Below are positions 1 through 6,348 of a DNA stretch of 25,556 nucleotides, piece by piece. The stretch is from JAVBQJ01 sp031549115 (GTDB lineage: Bacteria > Verrucomicrobiota > Lentisphaeria > Victivallales > Victivallaceae): the NCBI GenBank assembly GCA_031549115.1, contig JAVBQJ010000144.1, positions 1-25,556 on the forward strand. Reading direction: 5' to 3'. The stretch's first letter is position 1. Each line of letters opens with the position of its first letter. The notes beneath the pieces were generated by a model. The model saw only the letters and a list, made by a program, of their open reading frames with translations, ran no database searches and was not told where the DNA came from. The translations under genes and the position numbers were made by a program.

Positions 1-1035
1 GTTTTCAAGGCCGCTGACGGTATCTCCGAAAAACTGAAGCGGCGCTTCCGCAATCCATGGCACCGGCTGTGGTTCGGCGGAAGTCTATTGTGTGTGATCC
101 TGTTTCTGTTTCCGGCGCTGCGGGGGCAGGGGTATTTGTTCATCGAGATGATGTTCAAAGGCGACATCGACGGGGTGATCGCGTCGAGTCCGTTTCTGAG
201 CTGGCTGCCGAATCAGGCCACCGTCGTATTGGCGCTGCTGATGGTGCTGATCGTCTGCAAGGTCCTGGCGTCGGTATTGACTGTGGACGCCGGCGGCGAC
301 GGCGGGATTTTCGCGCCGTCGATGTTCATCGGCGCCTTTACCGGCTTCGCCTTTGCGCGGCTGGTCAACCAGACCGGGTTGATCGCGTTGCAGGAATACA
401 ACTTCGTCGCGGTCGGCATGTGCGGCGTATTCACCGCGGTGATGCGGGCGCCGTTGACCGGGATCTTCCTGATTGCCGAAGTGACCGGCGGCTACCGGCT
501 GCTGGTGCCGCTGATGATCGTATCGTCGGTGGCGTACTTCATCGCCCGTTTTTTCGAGCCGCATTCGATTTATCGCAAGGCGTTGGCGGACAATAATCTG
601 TTGGGTGACGACCAGGATCAGTCGCTGTTGCGGCGTCTGCCGGTGCGGCTGAATCTGAGCAAGGAATATCACCCCTTGCAGCTCAACGAACCGTTTCAAA
701 AGGTGATCGGGCTGATTGCCAATACGCCGGACGAAATCTTCCCGGTGCTCGATGAGCACGGCAAGCTGCTCGGCGTGGTATTGCTGGAGAAAATCCGCTC
801 GGTGATGCTGAATCCGGAGGTCTACAATTGCCTGTTGGTATTCGATATCATGGAGGAGCCGCTCGGCGTTCTTTCCGGCGATGACGATCTGGCGCGCGCC
901 ATGGCGGCATTCGACATGTTCGGCGTGGAAACGCTGCCGGTGTGCGACGGGGACGGCGTCTTCCGCGGCTGGCTGCACAAAGCTCCGATTTTCGCCAAAT
1001 ACCGCACCATGGTGCGCGAGTCGGACAGCTTTTAG
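1..1035 (+). CDS. CLC-family chloride channel/antiporter with C-terminal CBS pair (5' end missing)
   Basis: The frame is open from base 1, so the gene starts upstream of the window; 344 residues are visible. It is an inner-membrane CLC protein that moves Cl- through or against H+. The sequence shows the CLC selectivity-filter region GGIFAPSMFIGA at about residues 100-111 of the visible part. This is followed by hydrophobic helices with MRAPLTGIFLIAEVTGGY, which matches the conserved late CLC helices. Residues about 225-340 form two soluble CBS-like repeats (PDEIFPVLDEHGKLLGVV; VETLPVCDGDGVFRGWL), normally nucleotide-sensing regulatory modules. The N-terminal GxEGP segment with the gating glutamate lies outside the window, so channel and antiporter cannot be told apart. 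The gene ends TAG and is convergent with pheT. Confidence 0.9.
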   Translation, partial: VFKAADGISEKLKRRFRNPWHRLWFGGSLLCVILFLFPALRGQGYLFIEMMFKGDIDGVIASSPFLSWLPNQATVVLALLMVLIVCKVLASVLTVDAGGDGGIFAPSMFIGAFTGFAFARLVNQTGLIALQEYNFVAVGMCGVFTAVMRAPLTGIFLIAEVTGGYRLLVPLMIVSSVAYFIARFFEPHSIYRKALADNNLLGDDQDQSLLRRLPVRLNLSKEYHPLQLNEPFQKVIGLIANTPDEIFPVLDEHGKLLGVVLLEKIRSVMLNPEVYNCLLVFDIMEEPLGVLSGDDDLARAMAAFDMFGVETLPVCDGDGVFRGWLHKAPIFAKYRTMVRESDSF

Positions 1036-1075
1036 GTCCGATTCAACCGCTGGTGCGGTTCCTCGTACGCTCTAT

Positions 1076-1118
1076 GTGTAGATTGGATTGTCGCTCACGC
1101 TTCCAATCCAATCTACAC
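1076..1118. repeat. 15-bp perfect inverted repeat
   Basis: GTGTAGATTGGATTG at 1076-1090 is exactly complementary to 1104-1118 across a 13-nt loop. No T-tract follows, so it is not a classical intrinsic terminator. It is the first and longest stem in the hairpin run downstream of the CLC gene. Confidence 0.75.
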
Positions 1119-1257
1119 CATCGCTTCCTCAGGTGGCTTCCGCTCGCCACCCGGCTCGCTTGCGTTATTTTCGCCTCTTTCGGGCGCCTGCGGCGCCATC
1201 GGCGACCAGCAGAATTCGCCTGCTGGAGCGGCGCCTCCGTATGACGGAGTGCAGACC

Positions 1258-1288
1258 GCCGCTTCGCGGCTCTATTTTATTTATTTTT
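1258..1288 (+). terminator. Intrinsic terminator at end of the CLC 3' region
   Basis: The stem GCCGC-TTC-GCGGC (1258-1270) is followed by a T-rich tract, TCTATTTTATTTATTTTT. On the plus strand this fits rho-independent termination of transcripts coming from the CLC gene. On the minus strand the A/T run precedes the stem, so it would not terminate pheT. Confidence 0.6.
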
Positions 1289-1301
1289 GAAATACTTTCT
1301 C

Positions 1302-3701
1302 TCAACGCAATTCGACGCCGAGGCCTTTGACCAGTTTGGTACGGAGGCGTTCGAATGCGCCGTTGACCTCCTGATCGGTGAGGGTGCGTTCCGGATGACG
1401 GAAGGTCAACCGGTACGCAAGGCTGCGGCGGCCGGCGCCGAGCGTTTTCTCGTCTTCAAACAGGTCGAACAACTCCACCGATTCGAGATACGGCAGCTTC
1501 GCGTCCCGGATGAAATCGACCACCGCGCCGTTGGTGACGCCGGAGTCGACCAGCATCGCGACGTCGCGCGAAACCGCCGGAAACATCGAGAACGGCACAT
1601 AGAGCGAACTCACTTTTTCCGCATTCCACAAGGGCAGCATTTCCAATTCCGCCGCGAATACCGGGTACGTGGTACGCATGCCTTCCTTCTGACCGGCGGC
1701 GATCTCCCCGAGGTGGCCGATGATTTGCCCGTCGACTTTGATGCAGGCACAGACGCCGGCGGCGAAACGGGCGTCGTCGGCCGCTTCGATCGACCAGTTG
1801 CGGATGCCGCGCTGCTTCAGCAGGCTCTCCACCGCGCCTTTGAGATCGTAGAAGTCGTACGCTTCCGCACCGGCGGCGCCGTACAGCTCCGGATGGCGCC
1901 GTCCGGTCATCGCCAGGATGCAGGCCATGCGTTCCTCCGGGAAGAGCGCCGGGTTGGCGCAGAAGGCGCGGCTCAACTCGAACAAACGCAAATCGAGATT
2001 GCGCCGGGCGATGTTGCGTTCGACGGTTTCGAGCATTTCGCCCCACAGGCTCGGACGGAGCCAGGCCAGATCCAGACTCAGCGGGTTCTTCAGCCGGACC
2101 GCGTCTTCGAGCTGGAAGCGGCTGTCGCGGCGCGCCGAACTCTCTTTGACCAGGCTGTAGTGCATGCATTCATAGAAACCGAGCTCGACGACGGCGTCGC
2201 GCCAGCTCTGGATTTTCATATAGGCGTCGTCGTCGATCGAACCGACCATCTTGCCGGTGACCGGGCGCACCGGCACCGCGTCGAGGCCGTGAACCCGGGC
2301 GACCTCTTCGGCCAGGTCGGCTTCCCGCTCCAGATCCGGGCGGAACAGCGGCGCCACCACCGAGCAGCTGGTGGCGGAGAAGTCGCGCACCTCCAAATGC
2401 AGCTTATGGAAAATATCGAGCATGCCCGCGTTGTCGAGATCGATACCGATCAGGCTGCGGATGCGGTCGAAACGGCAGAAGATCGCCTTGCGCTGCGGTA
2501 CGCCGGTATTCACGTCGACCGCTTCGCCCGCCGGCGTGCCGCCGGTGAGTTCGCAGATCAATTGCGTCGCCCGGTCGGCGGCGAGTTCCGCCCCCATCCA
2601 GTCGACGCCGCGCTCATAACGGTGGCTGGCGTCGGTGGACAACCCCAGCTCCCGGCTGGTCGAACGGATGTTCGAAGTCTGGAAGATTGCACTCTCCAGC
2701 AGAATATCGGTGGTCGCGTCGGAAACGCCGGAGAATTCTCCGCCCATCACGCCGGCCAGCGCCATCGGTTTGGCGGCGTCGGCGATCACCAGATGCCGCT
2801 CGGCGAGCTTGAACTCCTTGCCGTCCAGCGTCCGAATCTGTTCGCCGGGGCGCGCCCGGCGTACCACCACCCGGTTGCCCTCGAGCCTGGCCAGGTCGAA
2901 CGCATGCAGCGGTTGACCCAGCTCCAGCATCACGAAGTTGGTCACGTCGACGACATTGTTGATCGGCCGCAGCCCGACCGAGAGCAAACGCTCCTTGAGC
3001 CAGTCGGGACTTTCGGCAATCCTGACATTGCGGATCACCCGGCCGATATAGCGGGAACACAGCTCCGGCGCCTCGACGGTGACCAGGCGGTCGAATTTTT
3101 CGTTGCCCGCCGGCGGCGCCGCGATCGCGGGGAGCTTGGCCGGTACATTCAGCAGGCAGGCGACGTCGCGGGCGATGCCCCAATGCGACAGCCAGTCCGG
3201 GCGGTTCGGCGTCACTTCGACTTCGATCTTGGCGTCGCACTTGAACAGCGTTGTGACCGGGGTGCCGCATTTGAGCGCCGGGTCGAGTTCGAGCAGGCCG
3301 TCATGGTCGTTGCCGATGCCGAGTTCGGCGGCGCTGCACATCATACCGTTGGATTCGACGCCGCGTAGCTTGGCTTTCTTGATGGTGAAGTCGCCCTCAT
3401 CGGAGACGAAGGTGGTGCCGATGGTGGCGAGCGGAACCTTTTTGCCGGCGTCGCAGTTGGGGGCGCCGCAGACGATCTGCAGCGTGGCGGTGCCGTCGAA
3501 AACCTGGCAGACCGACAATTTTTCCGCATTGGGGTGCGGTTTGCGTTCGAGAATTTCGGCGACGATGACGCCGTCGGGAATGACCCCGGTCTTTTCGATC
3601 GCTTCGACTTCGATGCCGGCCATCGTCATTTTCCGGCACAATTCATCCAGCCCGCAGTGCAAGTCGACGTACTGCGCCAGCCAGTTATAAGATATATTCA
3701 T
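1302..3701 (-). CDS. pheT: Phenylalanine-tRNA ligase beta subunit
   Basis: This is the beta subunit of the alpha2-beta2 enzyme that charges tRNA-Phe. At 799 aa it has the normal bacterial length. The N-terminus (MNISYNWLAQYVD) and the OB-fold tRNA-binding domain at about residues 40-150 (HPNAEKLSVCQV) are typical. B3/B4 editing-domain sequence follows in the middle (ELCSRYIGRVI; NFVMLELGQPLHAFD), then a B5 domain, the catalytic-like core (LKNPLSLDLAWLRPSL), and a C-terminal ferredoxin-like anticodon-binding domain (FPAVSRDVAMLVD; SLAYRLTFRHPERTLTDQEV). It starts 12 nt after the pheS stop with GGGACGG upstream as a ribosome binding site, so the two are co-transcribed. No damage is visible. Confidence 0.98.
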   Translation of the reverse strand: MNISYNWLAQYVDLHCGLDELCRKMTMAGIEVEAIEKTGVIPDGVIVAEILERKPHPNAEKLSVCQVFDGTATLQIVCGAPNCDAGKKVPLATIGTTFVSDEGDFTIKKAKLRGVESNGMMCSAAELGIGNDHDGLLELDPALKCGTPVTTLFKCDAKIEVEVTPNRPDWLSHWGIARDVACLLNVPAKLPAIAAPPAGNEKFDRLVTVEAPELCSRYIGRVIRNVRIAESPDWLKERLLSVGLRPINNVVDVTNFVMLELGQPLHAFDLARLEGNRVVVRRARPGEQIRTLDGKEFKLAERHLVIADAAKPMALAGVMGGEFSGVSDATTDILLESAIFQTSNIRSTSRELGLSTDASHRYERGVDWMGAELAADRATQLICELTGGTPAGEAVDVNTGVPQRKAIFCRFDRIRSLIGIDLDNAGMLDIFHKLHLEVRDFSATSCSVVAPLFRPDLEREADLAEEVARVHGLDAVPVRPVTGKMVGSIDDDAYMKIQSWRDAVVELGFYECMHYSLVKESSARRDSRFQLEDAVRLKNPLSLDLAWLRPSLWGEMLETVERNIARRNLDLRLFELSRAFCANPALFPEERMACILAMTGRRHPELYGAAGAEAYDFYDLKGAVESLLKQRGIRNWSIEAADDARFAAGVCACIKVDGQIIGHLGEIAAGQKEGMRTTYPVFAAELEMLPLWNAEKVSSLYVPFSMFPAVSRDVAMLVDSGVTNGAVVDFIRDAKLPYLESVELFDLFEDEKTLGAGRRSLAYRLTFRHPERTLTDQEVNGAFERLRTKLVKGLGVELR

Positions 3702-3713
3702 GATTCCGTCCCA

Positions 3714-4730
3714 TTAGAATTGTTCGAGCATCCGAACGTCGTTTTCATACAGCCAGCGCAAGTCGCTGATCCGGTAACGCAGCATCGCGATCCGTTCGAT
3801 TCCCATTCCGAACGCGAAACCGGTCCAGATTTCCGGATCGTAACCGACGTTTTTGAACACATTCGGGTCCACCATGCCGGCGCCCGCGATTTCCAGCCAG
3901 CCGGAGTGCTTGCACACCGGGCAGCCCTTGCCTTCGCACATGATGCAGCTGAAGTCGTACTCCACGCTCGGCTCGGTGAACGGGAAAAAGTGCGGCCGCA
4001 GCCGGATTTTCACCTGTGAACCGAACATCTCCCGGGCGAAGGTCTGCAGCACCGATTTCAAATCGGCCAGCGACACGTTTTTGTCCACATACAACCCTTC
4101 GATCTGATGGAAGTTCATGCCGTGGGTCGCGTCCGGCGTGTCGCGGCGGAAGCAGCGGCCCGGCGCGACGATGCGCACCGGCGGGGCGTGATTTTCCATC
4201 GTCCGGATCTGGACGGTCGAAGTGTGCGAGCGCAGCAGCCGGCCGTCGGAAAAGTAAAAGGTATCCGCGGGGTCGCGCGACGGATGATCCGGCGGCGAAT
4301 TCAGCGCGTCGAAGTTATGCCGGACATCCTCGATTTCCGGCCCTTCGGCGACGATGAAACCCATCCGGCGGAAGACACTCACGCAATCGTCCATCACCTT
4401 GATGATCGGATGTTTGTGCCCGGTCATCGGGAGGCGCCCCGGCAGCGTCAGGTCCAGCGCGGGCCGGTCGGACTGCGCCTTGGCCGCCACTCGTTCGGCG
4501 GCGGCTTCAAGCCACGCCGTCAATTCCAGTTTGGCGTGATTGAACGCGGCGCCGGCGGCTTTTCGCTCCTCCGGGGTCAGGGACCCCATCTGTTTGCTCA
4601 ACGCGGGCAGAAGTCCGTTACGGCCGATCATTCCGACCCGGACCGCTTCCACCGCCGCCTGGTCGGCGGCTTGCGCCAATGTGGCGCGCGCCTCGGCCAG
4701 ACCGGCTTCGATCTGTTCGACAATATTCAT
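3714..4730 (-). CDS. pheS: Phenylalanine-tRNA ligase alpha subunit
   Basis: This is the catalytic subunit that forms Phe-adenylate and Phe-tRNA. I chose the ATG at 4730 (MNIVEQIEAGLAEARATL, 338 aa). GGAG sits 6 nt upstream and the product then begins with the usual coiled-coil tRNA arm; a longer frame to 4775 would add 15 atypical residues and cut into a hairpin. Class II motif 2 (FRRDTPDATHGMNFHQIEG), the FFPFTEPSVE motif and motif 3 (GFAFGMGIERIAML) are all present. A Cys cluster, C-x2-C-x4-C-x2-C (CIMCEGKGCPVC), precedes GWLEIAG, as in many bacterial PheS proteins. No separate promoter is evident between rplT and pheS, so expression probably comes by read-through from infC-rpmI-rplT. Confidence 0.97.
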   Translation of the reverse strand: MNIVEQIEAGLAEARATLAQAADQAAVEAVRVGMIGRNGLLPALSKQMGSLTPEERKAAGAAFNHAKLELTAWLEAAAERVAAKAQSDRPALDLTLPGRLPMTGHKHPIIKVMDDCVSVFRRMGFIVAEGPEIEDVRHNFDALNSPPDHPSRDPADTFYFSDGRLLRSHTSTVQIRTMENHAPPVRIVAPGRCFRRDTPDATHGMNFHQIEGLYVDKNVSLADLKSVLQTFAREMFGSQVKIRLRPHFFPFTEPSVEYDFSCIMCEGKGCPVCKHSGWLEIAGAGMVDPNVFKNVGYDPEIWTGFAFGMGIERIAMLRYRISDLRWLYENDVRMLEQF

Positions 4731-4762
4731 TTTCAACTCCATTGTGAGATATTTCATTGAAA

Positions 4763-4809
4763 CCATTTCAAACATGCCTTCCGAGCGCGGAAATGCACCT
4801 TTGAAATGG
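4763..4809 (-). promoter_or_regulatory. Long leader hairpin immediately upstream of pheS
   Basis: Arms 4763-4772 and 4800-4809 are perfectly complementary (10 bp). Inside them a second stem continues: 4775-4777 with 4795-4797, then 4779-4783 with 4788-4792, closing a 4-nt loop. It lies between the rplT terminator-like hairpin and the pheS ribosome binding site. No T-tract follows, so it is more likely an mRNA control element or processing site than a terminator. Confidence 0.6.
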
Positions 4810-4828
4810 CCTCATTCGTCCTCAAAAC

Positions 4829-4871
4829 AAAAAAAAGCCTGAAAGCCACCCGTTCAGCTGACTTTCAAGCT
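4829..4871 (-). terminator. Intrinsic terminator/attenuator between rplT and pheS
   Basis: Read on the minus strand, arm AGCTTGAAAG (4871-4862) pairs with CTTTCAGGCT (4845-4836), 10 bp with one G-U. It is followed directly by eight T (4836-4829) and further T-rich sequence. Position and form fit partial termination after rplT, the place where E. coli has its pheST attenuator. Confidence 0.75.
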
Positions 4872-4925
4872 CTTTCAATTCGGCCCCGTCGTGCGGAGCC
4901 TTCGTATCCGCGATCACGAACTTGA

Positions 4926-5273
4926 TTACGCTTTGGTGACTTTTTCCACCAAGGCTTTAAATTCGTTGAACTCGTTGACCGCGAGGTCGGCGAGCACTTT
5001 GCGGTTCAGTTCGATGCCGGCGACCTTCAGGCCGTGCATGAACTGGCTGTAATTGGTATCCAACATCCGGCAGGCGGCGTTGATACGCACCGTCCACAAG
5101 GCACGGTACTGCTGCTTTTTCTCTTTGCGGCCGCGATAGGCATGCGACATCGCTTTGTCGACGGCATCGTACGCGGTACGGATGTTCTTGCTGCTGGCGC
5201 CGTAAAAACCCTTGGCCCGCTCTAATACGCGTTTCCGGCGTTTACGGGAAGGAACTGCATTGGTAACTCTCAT
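4926..5273 (-). CDS. rplT: 50S ribosomal protein L20
   Basis: The product has 115 aa, normal for L20, an early-assembly protein that binds 23S rRNA. The basic N-terminal extension (VPSRKRRKRVLERAKGFYG) and the globular half (WTVRINAACRMLDTNYSQFMHGLKVAGIELNRKVLADLA) are diagnostic. An AAGGAAAGGA stretch supplies the ribosome binding site. It lies 22 nt after rpmI in the classical infC-rpmI-rplT order. In other bacteria L20 represses this operon at the mRNA level; whether that holds here cannot be seen directly. Confidence 0.98.
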   Translation of the reverse strand: MRVTNAVPSRKRRKRVLERAKGFYGASSKNIRTAYDAVDKAMSHAYRGRKEKKQQYRALWTVRINAACRMLDTNYSQFMHGLKVAGIELNRKVLADLAVNEFNEFKALVEKVTKA

Positions 5274-5295
5274 TTCAGAATCCTTTCCTTAGTGA

Positions 5296-5496
5296 TTAGA
5301 GGCCGTAGGGCAATGCGGCTTTGATCCGGCGCTTTTCCGCCGACGAAACTTCACCATCCTTACCGAGACGGGCCTTACGCTTCGGGTCCTTCTTGGTCAT
5401 GATGTGACGGGCACCTGCTTTGTTGTGACGGTACTTTCCGGTACCGGTCTGCTTGAGCCGCTTGGCGGCACACTTCCGGGTCTTCAACTTGGGCAT
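5296..5496 (-). CDS. rpmI: 50S ribosomal protein L35
   Basis: This is a 66-aa, strongly basic protein beginning MPKLKTRKCAAKRLKQTGTG and containing HIMTKKDPKRKARLGK, the L35 signature. Length and position (10 nt after infC, 22 nt before rplT) are as expected. AAGGAG lies 7 nt before the ATG. It is a structural component of the large ribosomal subunit. Confidence 0.98.
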   Translation of the reverse strand: MPKLKTRKCAAKRLKQTGTGKYRHNKAGARHIMTKKDPKRKARLGKDGEVSSAEKRRIKAALPYGL

Positions 5497-5506
5497 CGTT
5501 TACTCC

Positions 5507-6124
5507 TTACTGTTCGAGCTCCGGAGCTTCCTCTTCCGAGGACTCGGGAGCATCCGTTGATTTTGAGCCCTGAGGTGGCAGATGCCGGCCGGCCTCAGCG
5601 CTTCGCGCCTTCCGCGAAGGCGTGTACATAACTGTGATGGATTTCCCCAGCAACTTCGGTTCGCCATCGGCTTCCCCGAACGCTGCATAGTCCGCCATCA
5701 CGCGACGAATCAATTCAAATGCGAGATCCTTGTGAGCCATCTCACGGCCCCGCATCGCCAATGTGACCTTTAATTTACACCCTTTTTCGAGAAATTCAAC
5801 TCCCCGTTTGATTTTCAGGTCATAATCGTGCACATCCACATTGACGTGAAACTTGACTTCCTTCAATTTCTGGGCGGCATTGTTCTTGCGCTGCTCTTTC
5901 AGATTCCTCTTCTGCTCGTACTGCAGCTTCCCGAAATCCATGATCCGAACCACCGGCGGCACGGCGCGGTCCGATACGAGTACCAGATCCATCCCGGCGC
6001 GCTGCGCGAGTTCGCGAGCTTTGCTCAAAGGCACAATGTCCAGCTGCTCTCCTGCGGCTCCAATCAAGCGAACGCTCTCCGGAGTGAAGGAGCGGTCATT
6101 CGGTTTTAACAACTTGGCGATAAT
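5507..6124 (-). CDS. infC: Translation initiation factor IF-3, probable AUU start
   Basis: IF-3 binds the 30S subunit and proofreads start-codon choice. Both domains are present: the N-domain (SVRLIGAAGEQLDIVPLSKA; ppVVRIMDFGKLQYEQKR) and the C-domain (LKEVKFHVNVDVHDYDLKIK; KVTLAMRGREMAHKDLA). No ATG or GTG precedes the conserved sequence. The first in-frame TTG (6112) is about 13 nt from the only Shine-Dalgarno-like run (AAAGGG). The codons ATT (6124) and ATC (6121) lie 4 and 7 nt from it, just after the in-frame TGA. IF-3 genes classically start at AUU so that IF-3 represses itself, so I place the start at 6124 (205 aa). After the C-domain there is an extra Ser/Glu-rich tail of about 35 residues ending EEEAPELEQ. 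It is the first gene of the infC-rpmI-rplT-pheS-pheT cluster. Confidence 0.93.
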   Translation of the reverse strand: MIAKLLKPNDRSFTPESVRLIGAAGEQLDIVPLSKARELAQRAGMDLVLVSDRAVPPVVRIMDFGKLQYEQKRNLKEQRKNNAAQKLKEVKFHVNVDVHDYDLKIKRGVEFLEKGCKLKVTLAMRGREMAHKDLAFELIRRVMADYAAFGEADGEPKLLGKSITVMYTPSRKARSAEAGRHLPPQGSKSTDAPESSEEEAPELEQ

Positions 6125-6159
6125 CCAGCCCTTTCAGTTAATCAGATTCAAGCCTGTCG

Positions 6160-6181
6160 ACCATACCCTCTTCCGTATGGT
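6160..6181 (-). promoter_or_regulatory. Small hairpin in the infC leader
   Basis: ACCATAC (6160-6166) pairs with GTATGGT (6175-6181) over an 8-nt loop. It lies within the roughly 60-nt 5' untranslated region predicted for infC, downstream of the start point near 6185. Its role is unknown. Confidence 0.4.
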
Positions 6182-6190
6182 TCAAATCGT

Positions 6191-6218
6191 AATATAATCC
6201 GCTTTTTTTCGCTGTCAA
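6191..6218 (-). promoter_or_regulatory. Sigma70-type promoter of the infC operon
   Basis: On the minus strand TTGACA (6218-6213) is separated by 16 nt from TATATT (6196-6191). The -35 is a perfect consensus and the -10 has 5 of 6 consensus bases. The predicted start near 6185 gives about 60 nt of leader before the infC start codon. Confidence 0.7.
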
Positions 6219-6269
6219 GCCGTTTTTTTCGTGCTTCGAAAATTTTTTCACCTTTTTTGCCTTCGGCGA

Positions 6270-6298
6270 TTGACTTTCAGGAAGAATGGCGTTATGGG
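6270..6298 (+). promoter_or_regulatory. Promoter of the lacI-type gene
   Basis: TTGACT (6270-6275) and TATGGG (6293-6298) are spaced by 17 nt. The -35 is near consensus and the -10 is weaker. The predicted start point, about 6305, falls inside the palindrome at 6298-6311. Confidence 0.45.
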
Positions 6299-6311
6299 TA
6301 ATACGTATTAC
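6298..6311. promoter_or_regulatory. Perfect 14-bp palindrome, likely LacI-type operator
   Basis: GTAATACGTATTAC is perfectly symmetrical with a central CG, the hallmark of LacI/GalR-family operators. It sits 37 bp upstream of the regulator's ATG and overlaps the predicted transcription start, so autorepression is the natural reading. This is inferred from position and symmetry only. Confidence 0.55.
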
Positions 6312-6348
6312 GTTTTTCATTGCAATTATTTGAAAGCGAATCGGCGGT

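Larger units (their letters stand above)
1036..1301. other. Non-coding gap holding a run of six hairpins
   Basis: This gap between the convergent CLC and pheT genes has no credible ORF. It holds successive inverted repeats. Arms are 1076-1090/1104-1118 (15 bp, perfect), 1132-1137/1146-1151, 1183-1188/1192-1197 (GGCGCC twice), 1206-1212/1220-1226, 1235-1240/1244-1249 and 1258-1262/1266-1270. The last is followed by a T-rich tract. The density suggests either a structured 3' UTR or RNA, or an intergenic repeat element. Confidence 0.6.

Noticed and set aside
1287..3368. 693-codon open frame on the plus strand
   Set aside because: It lies wholly antisense to pheT; GC-rich codon bias commonly keeps the opposite strand open. 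Its translation is Arg/His/Gln/Asp-rich with no recognisable domain.
4731..4775. Longer pheS start (MFEMVSMKYL...)
   Set aside because: It has no ribosome binding site and starts within the leader hairpin; the ATG at 4730 has GGAG at a good distance and the conserved N-terminus.
4836..4871. T-box riboswitch ahead of pheS, because GGGTGG appears in the terminator stem
   Set aside because: The rest of the T-box motif (ACCGCG) is missing and there is no room for a stem I before rplT.
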